NCBI GenBank assembly: GCA_930367215.1
Contig: OV884056.1
Location: 228,461,127 to 228,525,126, forward strand
Direction: 5' to 3'
Source of the DNA: Pollenia angustigena
Taxonomy: Eukaryota > Arthropoda > Insecta > Diptera > Polleniidae
Length of the DNA stretch: 64,000 nucleotides
In this document: positions 34,901 to 43,795 of the stretch, piece by piece
Layout of the letters: the number at the start of each line of letters is the position of its first letter
Position numbering within the stretch: the stretch's first letter is position 1
Program-made: the position numbers and the translations under genes
The notes under the pieces: model-generated
What the model was told of the DNA's origin: nothing
The model's input: the letters and a program-made list of their open reading frames with translations, nothing else
Database searches by the model: none

Positions 34901-37900
34901 AAAATCGTCAAAATGAAGAAAAATCTTCACAGCTTACAATTCCGCTTGAGACCTTCACAGTTCAGATAAACTAGCTTCTAAAATCTTTGGAAAAGGTTTC
35001 CTGATGATCTGGCCTAAGCAACCAGTGAAATGCGCATAGAAGCTAGCTTTCCCTCAACAATAAATTTCAGTGTATTTATCAAATATGAAAAATTGGGAAT
35101 TTAGCACGTCATACAAAAATCTTAATAATAAATTTTGTATTCCCGTAAATAACTTTGATAATATATACTTGCATGTGCCCGTGCAGAAAACTGAATTGCC
35201 AAATTGGTTTTTTTTTTGTTGTTTTCTTGCGAAGACAATAGACTGAAACAATTTGTTTTTAATTTTGTTTTTTCTTTTTACCCACTAACAACTACAATTC
35301 GAGTCGGAAAGAACCCAACCAATTGTAGGGGGATGTAAGAAAAGATAAACTCACTGTTTATTGTTGGTGTTTTGTTTAAGCTTTGATATTGTTACAAGTA
35401 AGACTTTGAGTGTTTAAAATTCTTATTCGCTTTAGGGTTTTATTTGTATAATATTTTTAGCTTTTCTAAAATCTTTGGAAAAGGTTTCCTGATGATCTGG
35501 CCTAAGCAGCCAGTGAAATGCGCATAGAAGCTAGCTTTCCCGCAACAATAAATTTCAGTGTATTTATCAAATATGAAAAATTGGGAATTTAGAGTCATAC
35601 AAAAATCTTAATAATAAATTTTGTATTCCCATAAATAACTTTAATAAACTAGCGATGATTTGTTACCAAAATTGGAGATGAAAGTAAATTTTTCGTGGTT
35701 CGCAGCATGTTTCAAAATTAAACAAGATAGTTTTCCTCAAAATGTTGTATGCCGAAACAATGGTAGAAGGGGAGAGCGAACAATATTATTGCTGCCTGTG
35801 TGAACAAAGTATTAGATTATTTCAAGTATTTGTTTTTTGTTATATATTAACGCTTGAATTTTTCGTCAGAAATGTGCAATTGAACAGCGCAAGTTTTAAA
35901 TTAACGAACTTTTTAATCCAAATTTTAATATTTTAATCAGGCTAGAGTTCATTAAATTTAATTTTTATTAAATTTTTTATATGAAGAAAGGAATTTTACA
36001 ACATGAAATTAATTAAAATTTATTATAATTTTTCATTCTTGGCTGAGCTGTGATCCGAACCCAGGTTTTCACGGACAAGTTGCCCTTACATGTTCCGATT
36101 GTAACCATACAATCTCTTCAATAGGGTATGCCGTTTAACACTCACCGCCATTGATGACGAACTTTGTGTAATTGAATTTTCATAAAATTTTTAACAGTTC
36201 ACTTGCGAGAGCTTTTAAATGCACAGTTTGCACAGATTTATAAACTTTTAAGCGAATCATGAAGACCCTTAATGTTTGGTTGTTTAAATAAACAATTCTT
36301 ATCTCTTAAAGCATCCAATTATTCAGAAAACCAATTATTAAAAAAATCATTAATAACAATACGATTCAAAAAAATTAACAAGTTCAAGGGAAAATAAATA
36401 GTTTAAACGAATAATAAACCATACAAAACTTTTAAATTGTAGTTGTTTTTACACCCTTCCCCACGAAGAGTACTTGATCGAGGGCATATTAAGTTTCTTA
36501 TTTTATATGTAACACCAAAAATCATTCATCCGAGCCTCCATAAAATAGCAAACCTTTTTTGTAGGAAAAGAGTTTTGGATCCCATATGAAGACCAATTTT
36601 TATAAAACATTGATATTTCTATTTTATATACACGTTTTTTGCTATTAAAAAAAAAAACTTTCATTACTTTTTTTATACTGCCCATATATTTTCAGGTAGA
36701 CATGAAAATTTTTACAATCTAGCATGGTAATGGGTCCATTATTAGTTAAAAGCTCTATAAAGGAACTATTTTAATAATTTTCATACCTATTGCTAAATAT
36801 TTTCTCGCAAGTGTAAGTTTAAGTGTTATTAGGTTTATTCTATTGATCTGTGCAATAATTGATAATTTTAATAACAAAATAAACCAATTTTTTTTAGTAT
36901 TTTCCCTGTTTACTACTAGTCACAGATATCAAAAAGGGTGGTCCAACCACAACGAAAGATGTAAATTGTGAGTCACACCTTAACGTCAGGTTTTTTCCCA
37001 ACTTAATTTGACATTTCTTTGTTTCAGTCTTTGTCAAATTCAAACATGGAGAGTTTCACAATTGAGCAGCGCGTTAAGATTGTTGAAGATAGACAAATGT
37101 GAATGGTGGCTTTACAAAGAAAATCATCTTCATCGACGAGGCACCCTTTACCTGCCGCATTTTGGCAAATGTTTGGTGCGGTTTATGGGCTGGGGTGTCA
37201 TCGCCACGTACTTCTTTGAAAATGAGGTCGGCCAAGCAGTAACCGTGAATGGTATTCGCTAGATAATAACGGACTTCTTGTGGCCAGGAATTGAGGATAT
37301 GTACCTGGACGATATGTGGTTCCAACAGCAGATAAGCTTTAGTTATCGAAGCCAGTATTTGTTATACCATAGAGGAAAAAATCCTTGCGCCTGGCCGAAG
37401 GCCGGCTGGGCAGAGAAACTTTAGTTAGCGAAGCCGGTATTTGTTATACCATAGAGGAGAAAATTCTTGCCCCCGGCCGAAGGCCGGCTGTGCAGAGAAG
37501 CTTTAGTTAGCGAAGCCGGTACTTGTTTTTATCAAAGAGGAGAAAAGCCTTGAGCCCGGCCATAGGCCGGCTATGCTTTCAAGTTTGTAAGCTATGCTGT
37601 CGAGTTTGTCCACGGACACTATGATACTGGACGTTATGACATGCCACCTTTTTGCAATATGTCCCGTTATTTTTAAAAATAACATTAAGGAATTCGTCGT
37701 ATAGTAATAATTAATGATTTAGTAAAATATAATATTATGAAAAATCACCAAATTTAAAAAACAAAAAATCGTCCAATAGTAAAGAAAAATACCCCAACAA
37801 TTTTGGGTCACTTTTCATATTAATTCAGGCCCAATTTTACATGGAATTTTTTTGGGCGATTTTTAATTTATTTTTTTGGGTCATTTTCCTTTGGGCGATT

Positions 37901-39229
37901 TTTCCTACAGCCGGCCGTATTATCTCACGTAGTGGCGATATTAATTGGCCGTCACGATAATATGATTGGACACCGTTTGAGTGCCCCGGCAGGCTAGCTG
38001 GTAGTGAGCTAGTCTATCAGCGCCAGGGTTGCGGGCTCGATTCCCGCCAGAGACTCTGGTTTCTTTACTGCAGACAAGTGTAAAGCTTCGCGCGATTAGC
38101 TTAAGGAATTAAAAAAAATAAAAACTTCTTTTTTGGAAATATTTAAAAGACAAAGTGTACGTCAATAAGCCAAGAGCAAATCAGGAGATGAAGGATGAGA
38201 TAATACGGCACATTAACGACATTGAACCTCAATGTACTTTTGCACTCAAGGGACCTCCCCCTAATAGTTCGAAAAGGATTAATCGAAGTTCATTTTTTTC
38301 GGTTCAAAAACTATTACAGTGCTTTTTGTTTTATTTACAAATAACGTGCGTTTTGTTTGGACCACCCTTTATAAAGTCCAGTACCGAAAAATTCCAAGAA
38401 TTCTATTTTTTTTGGTAAAGGGCATCTTAGATTAGTCACAGCCGAGTATATCATTCTTACTAGTAAATTAAAAAAAAAAAAAACTTACCATATGTGGGTA
38501 CTCCCCAGGTGCGGCTAAAATGCGTCCATTAAACTCTGCATCATTAGCATCGCGAGCTGTATCAGATTCTTGCGGAAATATGCGCTGGATGTATTCAGCA
38601 TATTCTTTTTGTTTTTAGTTTTTGATGAAAAAAAAAATTTATTATTGAAAATTAGAAACTTTAAGGCAAAACTTACTTATTTCACACACTCTTAAATTAG
38701 ATCGGCCTGCAACTGAAGACATGACTGACGGCGGTGGTATTCTTTTTGAGGGTTGGTTGGAATTTCTTCGGCTGGAAGAAGATGACTTGGATATCACTTC
38801 ATCCGATTCTGCACTAGAATATCGTATTTTATCTACAACTCTTTTTATGAAGAATGGTGAATTATGATCATCTATTATATTTATGTTGATATTAACAACA
38901 GTTGGTTGGTTGGTTGGTATTATGCCTCGTATTGTTTTTAAAACAGATAACGTCTTATGCTTAGATGATATTGACGGCTGCTTTCCATTTTCATCTTCAA
39001 GATAATTTGTATGTGTATCGCTTATAAAACTATTAGGTTTTGCATTATTTAAACGTTTTAAATTCACTTCATTTTCATTTGTTTCACCAGGAAAATATAC
39101 TTTTTCATTGAAAGGTTTGAACCCTTTTTCATAATTATCATTTTCATTTTCGTAATAAAAGCCCGGTTGAGCTCTTACTTTATTCAAAACTACTGCGATA
39201 GAGAGCAACAGAAAATTAATGATATTCAT
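26290..39229 (-). CDS. Secreted trypsin-like serine protease with Ser-rich pro-region
   Basis: Five exons on the minus strand: 39229-38677, 38604-38489, 27135-27026, 26960-26796 and 26731-26290. All have GT/AG ends and compatible phases, giving 461 aa. A signal peptide (MNIINFLLLSIAVVLNKVRA) precedes about 190 residues of low-complexity pro-region rich in Asn and Ser (SKSSSSSRRNS). The pro-region has a single Cys (182) in VCEIKYAEYI and no CLIP cysteine pattern. Activation site: NGR212 / ILAAPGEYPHM. Triad: His254, Asp304 and Ser402. Asp396 predicts trypsin-like specificity. The CxxYAEYI...GEFPHM layout is that of snake-like immune and developmental proteases of flies (family knowledge). The two halves are separated by an 11.35-kb transposon-filled intron. 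The join is inferred from phase, motif order and the split PHM/TALGF, which the neighbouring protease splits at the same place. cDNA would confirm it. Confidence 0.85.
27966..28007 (+). ncRNA. Decayed Penelope-type hammerhead motif
   Basis: ACCC / TTGAAAAA / GTCA-TCAAAAAAG-TGAC / GAAACGTC / GGGT. Stem I (ACCC with GGGT), stem II (GTCA with TGAC) and the GAA plus ACGT stem III and C cleavage base are in hammerhead order. The CUGANGA box has mutated to TTGAAAA. GAAACGTCGGG is familiar from hammerheads in arthropod Penelope-like elements. Confidence 0.5.
28425..28733. repeat. AT-rich repeat of ATCATATTAT/TAATCATAATAAG units
   Basis: Variants of TCATATTATTATC and GTTAATCATAATAAG alternate in both orientations about every 40-60 bp. 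Its start (ACACGCAAAGAGAAAACATGG, near 28423) is nearly complementary to 29808-29843 (CCATGCCCAAACATATTTTTCTCTGCGTGT). It may therefore be one end of a larger 1.4-kb DNA element into which others inserted. Confidence 0.4.
28734..28780 (+). ncRNA. Hammerhead-like motif, 3' half only (copy B)
   Basis: TAAGCAACCAG, TGAAATGCGCATAG and GAATAGCTTATCCC match copies A and D. The CTGATGA half is missing, replaced by unrelated sequence upstream. It cannot fold as a ribozyme. Confidence 0.6.
28989..29052 (+). ncRNA. Hammerhead-like motif, copy C (decayed)
   Basis: CTGATGA, CTGG/CCAG and GAAA are intact. Stem III plus cleavage site reads TGCGCAAA instead of TGCGCATA, and the base before CTGATGA is T instead of C. 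It is probably inactive. Confidence 0.55.
29102..29713. mobile_element. DNA element with ~41-bp inverted ends (TTAAGCGACA)
   Basis: Left: GATATCGATACTTTCCCATA, then AGAACGTATTAAGCGACAC. The right end is complementary with few mismatches: GTCGCTTAATACATTCTTAT, then GGGAAGGTATCGATAT. The 612-bp interior has no transposase. The + frame 29676-29879 is the right arm read through. Confidence 0.75.
29714..31523. other. Intronic, nothing recognised
   Basis: AT-rich sequence without gene, RNA or paired repeat apart from short homopolymers. The frame 30370-30576 has no recognisable motif. Confidence 0.4.
31524..31928. repeat. Possible hAT-like end and a perfect 27-bp inverted repeat
   Basis: CAGGGTTGATAAAGTTGGTAC (about 31528) looks like a hAT-type end, but no matching right end was found. 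The inverted pair AGCGGAGTTTAGTGTTTGGT (from 31661) and ACCAAACACTAAACTCCGCT (to 31833) is perfect over about 27 bp and encloses 119 bp. The overlapping frames 31445-31726 (+) and 31606-31821 (-) arise from it. Confidence 0.5.
31929..33235 (-). mobile_element. Jockey-like LINE, 5'-truncated, frameshifted
   Basis: On the minus strand, 33217-32516 encodes reverse transcriptase. It shows AFDKVWHDGLL, GVPQGSILGPLLY, the catalytic FADD box (FADDTAFISVN), a WRIKVNPAKC segment and VKYLG. The reading frame then shifts, and 32544-32071 continues with the thumb and C-terminal part (RRLTWSRHI, WTYGIQLWGTA, LQRRQSRIFRQI). The 3' end is a poly-A tail (T-run at 31929-31951 on +). Upstream endonuclease and ORF1 are absent. 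The RT start is also abrupt (MSSFQNNLELRGNRLFYYVE), so an internal deletion is possible. It lies in the protease intron in the same orientation as the gene. Confidence 0.92.
33236..34370. other. Intronic, nothing recognised
   Basis: AT-rich. The frame 33948-34142 (-) is low-complexity. No gene or element boundary was resolved. Confidence 0.4.
34371..34633 (+). repeat. Dispersed repeat, copy 2 (partner at 445-680)
   Basis: It matches 445-680 through TTTAAAAAGTTGAAAAAA, TATAAACGAAATTT, GATTTTTCACCAA and the terminal GAGAGTCGCTCG. Here no foldback element follows. Confidence 0.6.
34833..34905 (+). repeat. 36-bp direct tandem duplication
   Basis: AAATCGTCAATCATTTTACTG followed by CATTTCTTAAAAA occurs twice in a row without change, followed by a third AAATCGTC. 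This is a recent local duplication. Confidence 0.85.
34989..35052 (+). ncRNA. Hammerhead-ribozyme-like motif, copy D
   Basis: CTGATGA (35001-35007), stem II CTGG/CCAG with loop CCTAAGCAA, GAAA (35027-35030), stem III AT/AT with loop GCGC, and cleavage expected after A35038. Stem I: GTTTC with GAAGC, a TAG bulge, then GGAAAAG with CTTTCC. Compared with copy A, the outer stem I changes on both strands (U-A to A-U), a compensatory substitution that supports the fold. The stem II closing pair is U/U, which is unusual. Confidence 0.65.
35477..35540 (+). ncRNA. Hammerhead-ribozyme-like motif, copy E
   Basis: Same as copy D except CCTAAGCAG in the stem II loop, which lets stem II extend to CTGGC/GCCAG (5 bp). 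CTGATGA starts at 35489. All core bases and both parts of stem I are kept. Confidence 0.65.
35655..35928. other. Intronic, nothing recognised
   Basis: The + frame 35742-35936 lacks recognisable features. Confidence 0.35.
35929..36200 (-). repeat. Dispersed tRNA-like repeat, diverged copy
   Basis: It shares the GAAGAAAGGAATTTTACAAC / ATGAAATTAATTAAAATT blocks with the tandem units at 41-42.3 kb. On the minus strand it carries a tRNA-like core: GAGATTGTATGGTTACAATC (D-arm-like) and GGGTTCGGATC (box-B-like). The core is more diverged than at 41.2 and 41.8 kb. Confidence 0.6.
36201..36932. other. Intronic, nothing recognised
   Basis: No gene or repeat was recognised. The frame 36503-36685 (-) shows no domain. 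Confidence 0.4.
37332..37925 (+). repeat. GGCCGAAGGCC hairpin repeat inserted in the mariner
   Basis: About three units of a ~80-bp repeat: GAAGCTTTAGTTAGCGAAGC, TTGTTATACCATAGAGGA, GGCCGAAGGCCGGCT. They are followed by GGGTCA/GGGCGATTTTT text resembling the tails at 43.3-43.7 kb. It interrupts the mariner transposase after WFQQ. Confidence 0.8.
37975..38120 (+). repeat. tRNA-derived SINE-like element
   Basis: It contains a canonical T arm (GCGGG, loop CTCGATT, CCCGC; 38029-38045) serving as polymerase III box B, and a D-arm/box-A-like GCTAGCTGGTAGTGAGC upstream. It ends in an A-rich tail (TTAAAAAAAATAAAAAC). An intact acceptor stem and anticodon arm are not present, so this is a tRNA-related repeat and not a tRNA gene. 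Confidence 0.65.
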
Positions 39230-41007
39230 TTTATTTATTAATTTATTTTATTATTATTATTGTTAATATTTTTAATTAAATATTCACTTTCTATATTTGT
39301 ACGTAAGTAAAACGAAATATTGCTGCACACGTTTTTGTTGACTTGAAGTCAAAATCTCAACTGTTTTTTTTTTTTTTTGTTTAATATAAACCATGTTTAA
39401 GAAATAATACGATTTTTTTCACCAATTGTTTGCTTTTATTTCAGAGCAAAAATTCTTATCAAAGTGACTAATAAATATTATGTCTTTTTGTATTGTGCAA
39501 TATTGTGCCCTTAACGGGGATGTACAAACTTAGTGCCATTATAAAGTTGAGCGCAAAATATTAATTTTTTATTAATAAAAAAACAAGCGTTTTAATTGCT
39601 GATGATAATTTGAGCGACTTTATAATACATTTGAAAAGAAATGATTTAATGTCGTAGTTTTTTAAGAGTTAATTAACACTACTATATAAAACTTTATGCC
39701 AGCGATTTCTAATGATTTTTGCTATAGGGATCATCTAAAGTATTTAAAGTTTTCCTGGATCCCCGAACCTAGTTAAATTACCAAAAGTATGAAAAATTAT
39801 TTGACAAATGTTTAAATATGATTTTCGAAGGTCTTAAGCAAAATGGGGTTTCTACCACTCCCCCCCCCCCTCTCGGGTGCACCCGTTATGTTGTAAGATA
39901 TAAATAACTTTGTAGTGATGTAGGGTGTAATACATCGCAACTTCTTTCCTATACTTATAACACTTCTAATGGCTTTACGCTAGAATAAAATGAGGTTTGC
40001 ATTTAAACCATTGTTCAAAAATAACGCGAACATAGTTTAGCGAGCGATTCACATACCAAGAAACGATATCCATTTTTTTTAGTGATTGTGTATTAGTACA
40101 CAACCCTTTATACCGTTAATAGCTATTTTCCCGAAAGTAGCACACATTATGAAGTGTTCGGTTTTTCGTTATAAAACAGATCAATTGTAGTGGTTCTCTA
40201 GATATACATTATATTTTAATGTTTTCCACGACCGCAGCATGTATAGCCTGTGTGTGTTGTGTGCATGATTTGTTTTTGTCAAAATTTTTTAATGGATATT
40301 TGTTTTTTTTTTGTCTCGTTCAAAACACATATGCATGTTGTTTTTATAAAAAAATGTTTGCTGTGTCTTCCAGCCAAAAGTTCTCTGAGCACAACTGAGG
40401 CGGACGAACATTAATGGGCTTAACGGAACACAAGAAAGTTTGCCGCTTTTAACGAAAAAACCGAACAAGCAATGCGTTTATCTTATCTTTATCTTAAGTT
40501 GGATTAGTACAGTATTTTAATTGTTTATGAATATCACAAACAGAGAAACGTTTTTTTTTTTAAGGTATTTAATTCACAAACACTATTAGCGTTTTTGTTT
40601 TCCCTATTTCTATTGTACCGAACACTAAAGAACATCATTAACGTTTATTTTCGAACACTTATTTAAACGCAATTATTTTCAAAATCTCTATTACGTTAAA
40701 AAAAAATTTCCGCAAGCGCAACAATCGATTAATCTCACTCTAATTGATTTCACAATAACAATTTTAATACAACTGATAACTTTAAATAATATAAAATGGA
40801 AATATTATATCATTAAAGCAAAAATATTTTAAATTTGTAAGAAGCTACTACGTCGATTGGTAAACAATTTAACAATCGAAATAGCTTTTAAGTTAAATTG
40901 TTAAGGGGCCCCATTTTAGAAACGACATTTTGGAATCTAAACGTTGGACATATAATATTTTTAAATTTTTTCCATGTTTTTCGATTTGAAATATTTATTA
41001 AATTATA
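39230..41007. other. 5' flank of the minus-strand protease and intergenic
   Basis: The protease promoter should lie at about 39235-39400, but I see no clear TATA box, only TTATT/AATAA repeats. A 13-14 base C run is at about 39858-39870. No gene was seen in the rest. Confidence 0.4.
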
Positions 41008-41204
41008 ATTAGTATCGTGGTTATTTTGTTGAACTATTTATGGTTTTTAATCCAAATTTTTTTTTTTTTTTTAATATTTTTAATTAGGCTTAAGTTCATG
41101 AAATTTAATTTTTATTAAATTATTTTAATGAAGAAAGGAATTTTACAACATGAAAATTAATTAAAATTGTAATTGATAATCTTTCATTCTTGACGTGGCT
41201 CGGG

Positions 41205-41300
41205 CTCGAACCCTGGCCGGCAGGTTACCATGACATGTTTCGATCGTAACCACTCGATCTCCTCAGATGGATTTGCCGTCTTACACTCGCAGCCATCGAC
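41205..41300 (-). repeat. tRNA-like core in tandem unit 1
   Basis: On the minus strand GATC-GAGTGGTTAC-GATC makes a perfect D-arm-like hairpin. GGGTTCGAGCCC matches the box B consensus (GGTTCGANNCC). The spacing fits a polymerase III internal promoter. Stems beyond these do not form a full cloverleaf. Confidence 0.6.
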
Positions 41301-41755
41301 GACTGCTGACGTCACTAGTCAAACATCAATCCTTAAACCAAATTGTATTTTAACATTTGGTAGATCGAAATTTGCTTTCCTGAATGATTATCCATTTTAA
41401 TTGATTTTACATGTTTTTTCCTTTACTTCTGATTTTTCTTTTTTTCGTACTTTCGTCAAGAATTTTTCTTGAAGTCCAAGTACATTTTTTTGTTTTTTCA
41501 CTTTCTCTTTCTCTTTTCTGTTGACCTTTTTCAGCACAACTTGAAGGACAAATGTACACATAGAGCTCGTGCCTTAGCTTTAACAATAATTAGTATCGTG
41601 GTTATTTTGTTGAACTATTTATGGTTTTTAATCCAAATTTTTAATATTTTTAATTAGGCTTAAGTTCATGAAATTTAATTTTTATTAAATTATTTTTATG
41701 AAGAAAGGAATTTTACAACATGAAAATTAATTAAAATTGTTATTGATAATCTTTC

Positions 41756-41850
41756 ATTCTTGACGTGGCTCGGGCTCGAACCCTGGCCGGCAGGTTACCA
41801 TGACATGTTTCGATCGCAACCACTCGATCTCCTCAGATGGATTTGCCGTC
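41756..41850 (-). repeat. tRNA-like core in tandem unit 2
   Basis: Same sequence as in unit 1 with one change in the D-arm region (GTTGCGATCG instead of GTTACGATCG). Box B is unchanged. Confidence 0.6.
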
Positions 41851-42320
41851 TTACACTCGCAGCCATCGACGACTGCTGACGTCACTAGTCAAACATCAAT
41901 CCTTAAACCAAATTGTATTTTAACATTTGGTAGATCGAAATTTGCTTTCCTGAATGATTATCCATTTTAATTGATTTTACATGTTTTTTCCTTTACTTCT
42001 GTTTTTTTCGTACTTTCGTCAAGAATTTTTCTTGAAGTCCAAGTACATTTTTTGTTTTTTCACTTTGTCTTTCTCTTTTCTGTTGACCTTTTTCAGCACA
42101 ACTTGAAGGACAAATGTACACATAGAGCTCGTACCTTAGCTTTAACAATAATTAGTATTGTGGTTATTTTGTTGAACTATTTATGGTTCTTAATCCAAAT
42201 TTTTAATATTTTTAATTGGGCTTAAGTTCATGAAATTTAATTTTTATTAAATTATTTTTATGAAGAAAGGAATATTACAACATGAAAATTAATTAAAATT
42301 GTTATTGATAATCTTTCATT

Positions 42321-42670
42321 TTTGATTAAATTATAATTTATTTATATAATTTATTAAAAAAAATATTAAAAATTTATTAAAATTCTAAAATTCATAGCAT
42401 TAAAAATTTCTTTTTAGTTTTTTAATAATAAAATCGCAGAAATTTGTGTGAGATAACGATTCCACTTAAAATGGTAAGATTAATCGCAATTACAATTATA
42501 TTCAAATTGCAAACCCTAAAGTAAACCTTTAGTAACAATAATACTTGGAATAAACAAAAATTTAAGAAAAAAAAAAAAAAAAAAATCAATTATAGTTTGC
42601 ACATATCAGAGCTGTAATATATTGAAATCAATTTAATTTCAATCACATAATTTTTTGTTAATGATTGCTA
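42321..42670. other. AT-rich spacer
   Basis: No gene. A 20-base A run lies at about 42566-42586. Confidence 0.4.
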
Positions 42671-43795
42671 ATGGCGGTGGCGGTGTTTAAAGAAATGAAA
42701 AATCACCCCAAACATTTTTACACAAATTTTATAAAATTCTATGTAAAAGTTTCTAGGGATAACATAAAAAACCAGAATTCTTATACCAAAGTAGAGAAAA
42801 TCCTTGCCGGTTATGCAGAGATGCTTTAGTTAGCGAAGCCGGTGTTTGTGTTTGTTATACCATAGAGGAAAAAATCCTTGAGCCCGGCCGAAGGCCGTCT
42901 ATTACGAAAAGAGTTCGTTATACCATAGAAAGGAAAATCCTTGCGCCCGGCCGAAGGTCGGCTATGTAGTGAAGCTTTAGTGAGCGAAGCCAGTGTTCGT
43001 TATACCTAAGAGAAGAAAATCATTTCATCCGGCCGAAGGCCGTCTATTTAGAGAAGCTTTAGTTAGCGAAGCCAGTGTTCGTTATACCATAGAGAAAAAA
43101 ATCCTTGCGCCCGGCCGAAGGCCGGCTAAGTAAGCAAAGCCAGTGTTCGTTATACCATAGAGAAAAAAATCCTTGTGCATGGCCGAAAGCCCAACCGTGC
43201 TATCAATCGTACGGTTTTTAAAACCAAAACTGTATAATTATCCGGATTTTGAAATCGGGATTCTAAATTTGGGATTTTTAGTTTTGGGCATATGAACTCC
43301 ACCGAAAATGTTTAATGTCACTTTCTTTGTGTTCTTTTTTGGGGTTAAAATTCATTATAAATTTTGAGGTGATTTTTCATAATGAAGAATAATCCCAAAA
43401 TTTTATTTTTAGGGTTATTTTTAATTTTTTTGGGGTAATTTTTCATTAAAAAAATGGGGCCATATTGCATTATGAAAAGTAGCCCCAAATTTGGGGTCAA
43501 TTTTCATTTATTTTTTGGGGCCATATTTCCTGGGGCCATATTTCGCAGCGCCAATGGCGGTGCGCAAAATGACCCCAGGAAATATGGCCCCAAAAGTAAA
43601 ATGAAAAACGGCCCAAAAATTTTACATGAGGCACAACAACACGCATTTTTATTTTTAATTTTTTCGTTAGGGTGTTTTTGCATTTTAAGTGGAATGAAAA
43701 ACGACCCCAATATCAAGGAATGAAAAATGGCCCCAAATAAAATCACAATTTTTACTTTGGGGCTATTTTTCGTCTACTAATAAAAAATGCAAATT
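42671..43795 (+). repeat. Hairpin-rich repeat element, unit 1
   Basis: It consists of a head (AATGAAAAATCACCCC, TCTATGTAAAAGTTTCTAGG), an array of ~75-bp repeats, and a tail (CTATCAATCGTACGGTTTTT, TTTGGGGTTAAAATTCATTA, GGGGCCATATTTCGCAGCGC). The array repeats are CGAAGCCAGTGTTCGTTATA, CCATAGAGAAAAAAATCCTT and GCGCCCGGCCGAAGGCCGGC. Each array unit can form a CCGGCC-GAA-GGCCGG hairpin. The + frame 43454-43723 is tail text. It is a non-coding element of unknown class. Confidence 0.75.

Larger units (their letters stand above)
34989..35654 (+). mobile_element. Retrozyme-like dimeric repeat with two hammerhead cores, period 488 bp
   Basis: The 5' part of the unit (CTGATGATCTGGCCTAAGCA, the TTTCCC.CAACAATAAATTTC stretch, TATGAAAAATTGGGAATTTA, TAATAATAAATTTTGTATTC) occurs at 34989 and again at 35477. 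The second copy breaks off at about 35654. The intervening unit has no ORF. The left part of this unit (TTGTTTAAGCTTTGATATTG, TTACAAGTAA) also precedes copy F on the minus strand at 60.9-61.0 kb, so this is a real family. Non-coding hammerhead-bearing tandem units are the definition of retrozymes (established); membership is inferred. Confidence 0.6.
37046..38245 (+). pseudogene. Mariner-like transposase remnants
   Basis: After 18 codons the reading meets TGA, and the helix-turn-helix and linker region is deleted. The DDE-domain text that follows is in two frames (KIIFIDEAPF in one, FFENEVGQAV in another). The second catalytic Asp would lie in WFQQDG, which is cut at WFQQ by the nested repeat. 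The C-terminal KPRANQEMKDEIIRHINDIE resumes about 0.8 kb later. Confidence 0.85.
36933..38370 (+). mobile_element. Tc1/mariner-type transposon, broken, with two nested insertions
   Basis: The ends AAAGGGTGGTCCAA (36933) and TTGGACCACCCTTT (to 38370) are perfect inverted repeats. Between them are transposase pieces in order: start MESFTIEQRVKIVEDRQM (37046), a KIIFIDEA block with the first catalytic Asp (about 37115), VWCGLWAG, FFENEVGQAVTVNG, DDMWFQQ (to 37328), and, after the inserts, VYVNKPRANQEMKDEIIRHI (38153 onward). Stops, frameshifts and an internal deletion kill the gene. A hairpin-rich repeat and a tRNA-like SINE sit inside it. Confidence 0.88.
27136..38488 (-). other. Giant intron 2 of the minus-strand protease
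   Basis: The donor GTAAGT at 38488 follows codon ATG of GEYPHM. The acceptor TTTTCAG at 27136 precedes ACTGCATTG (TALG). It holds ribozyme-like repeats, a TIR element, a LINE, a mariner copy with nested inserts, a tRNA-like SINE and other repeats. No further protease exon was found in it. Confidence 0.8.
41008..42320. repeat. Tandem repeat, units of 581 and 562 bp, 2.3 copies
   Basis: Unit starts (ATTAGTATCGTGGTTATTTT) are at 41008, 41589 and 42151; the third unit breaks off near 42320 at CTTTCATT. The copies are nearly identical. The + frames 41469-41657 and 41971-42225 (SVDLFQHNLKDKCTHRARAL) are the same segment in two units and are probably not translated. Confidence 0.92.

Noticed and set aside
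37975..38060. A tRNA gene
   Set aside because: The T arm is canonical, but a matching acceptor stem and anticodon arm cannot be drawn. An A-rich tail follows, so it is called SINE-like.
41469..42225. ORFs with SVDLFQHNLKDKCTHRARAL in both tandem units
   Set aside because: They are identical segments of a tandem repeat with tRNA-like cores. The second differs only by repeat drift and neither has gene context.
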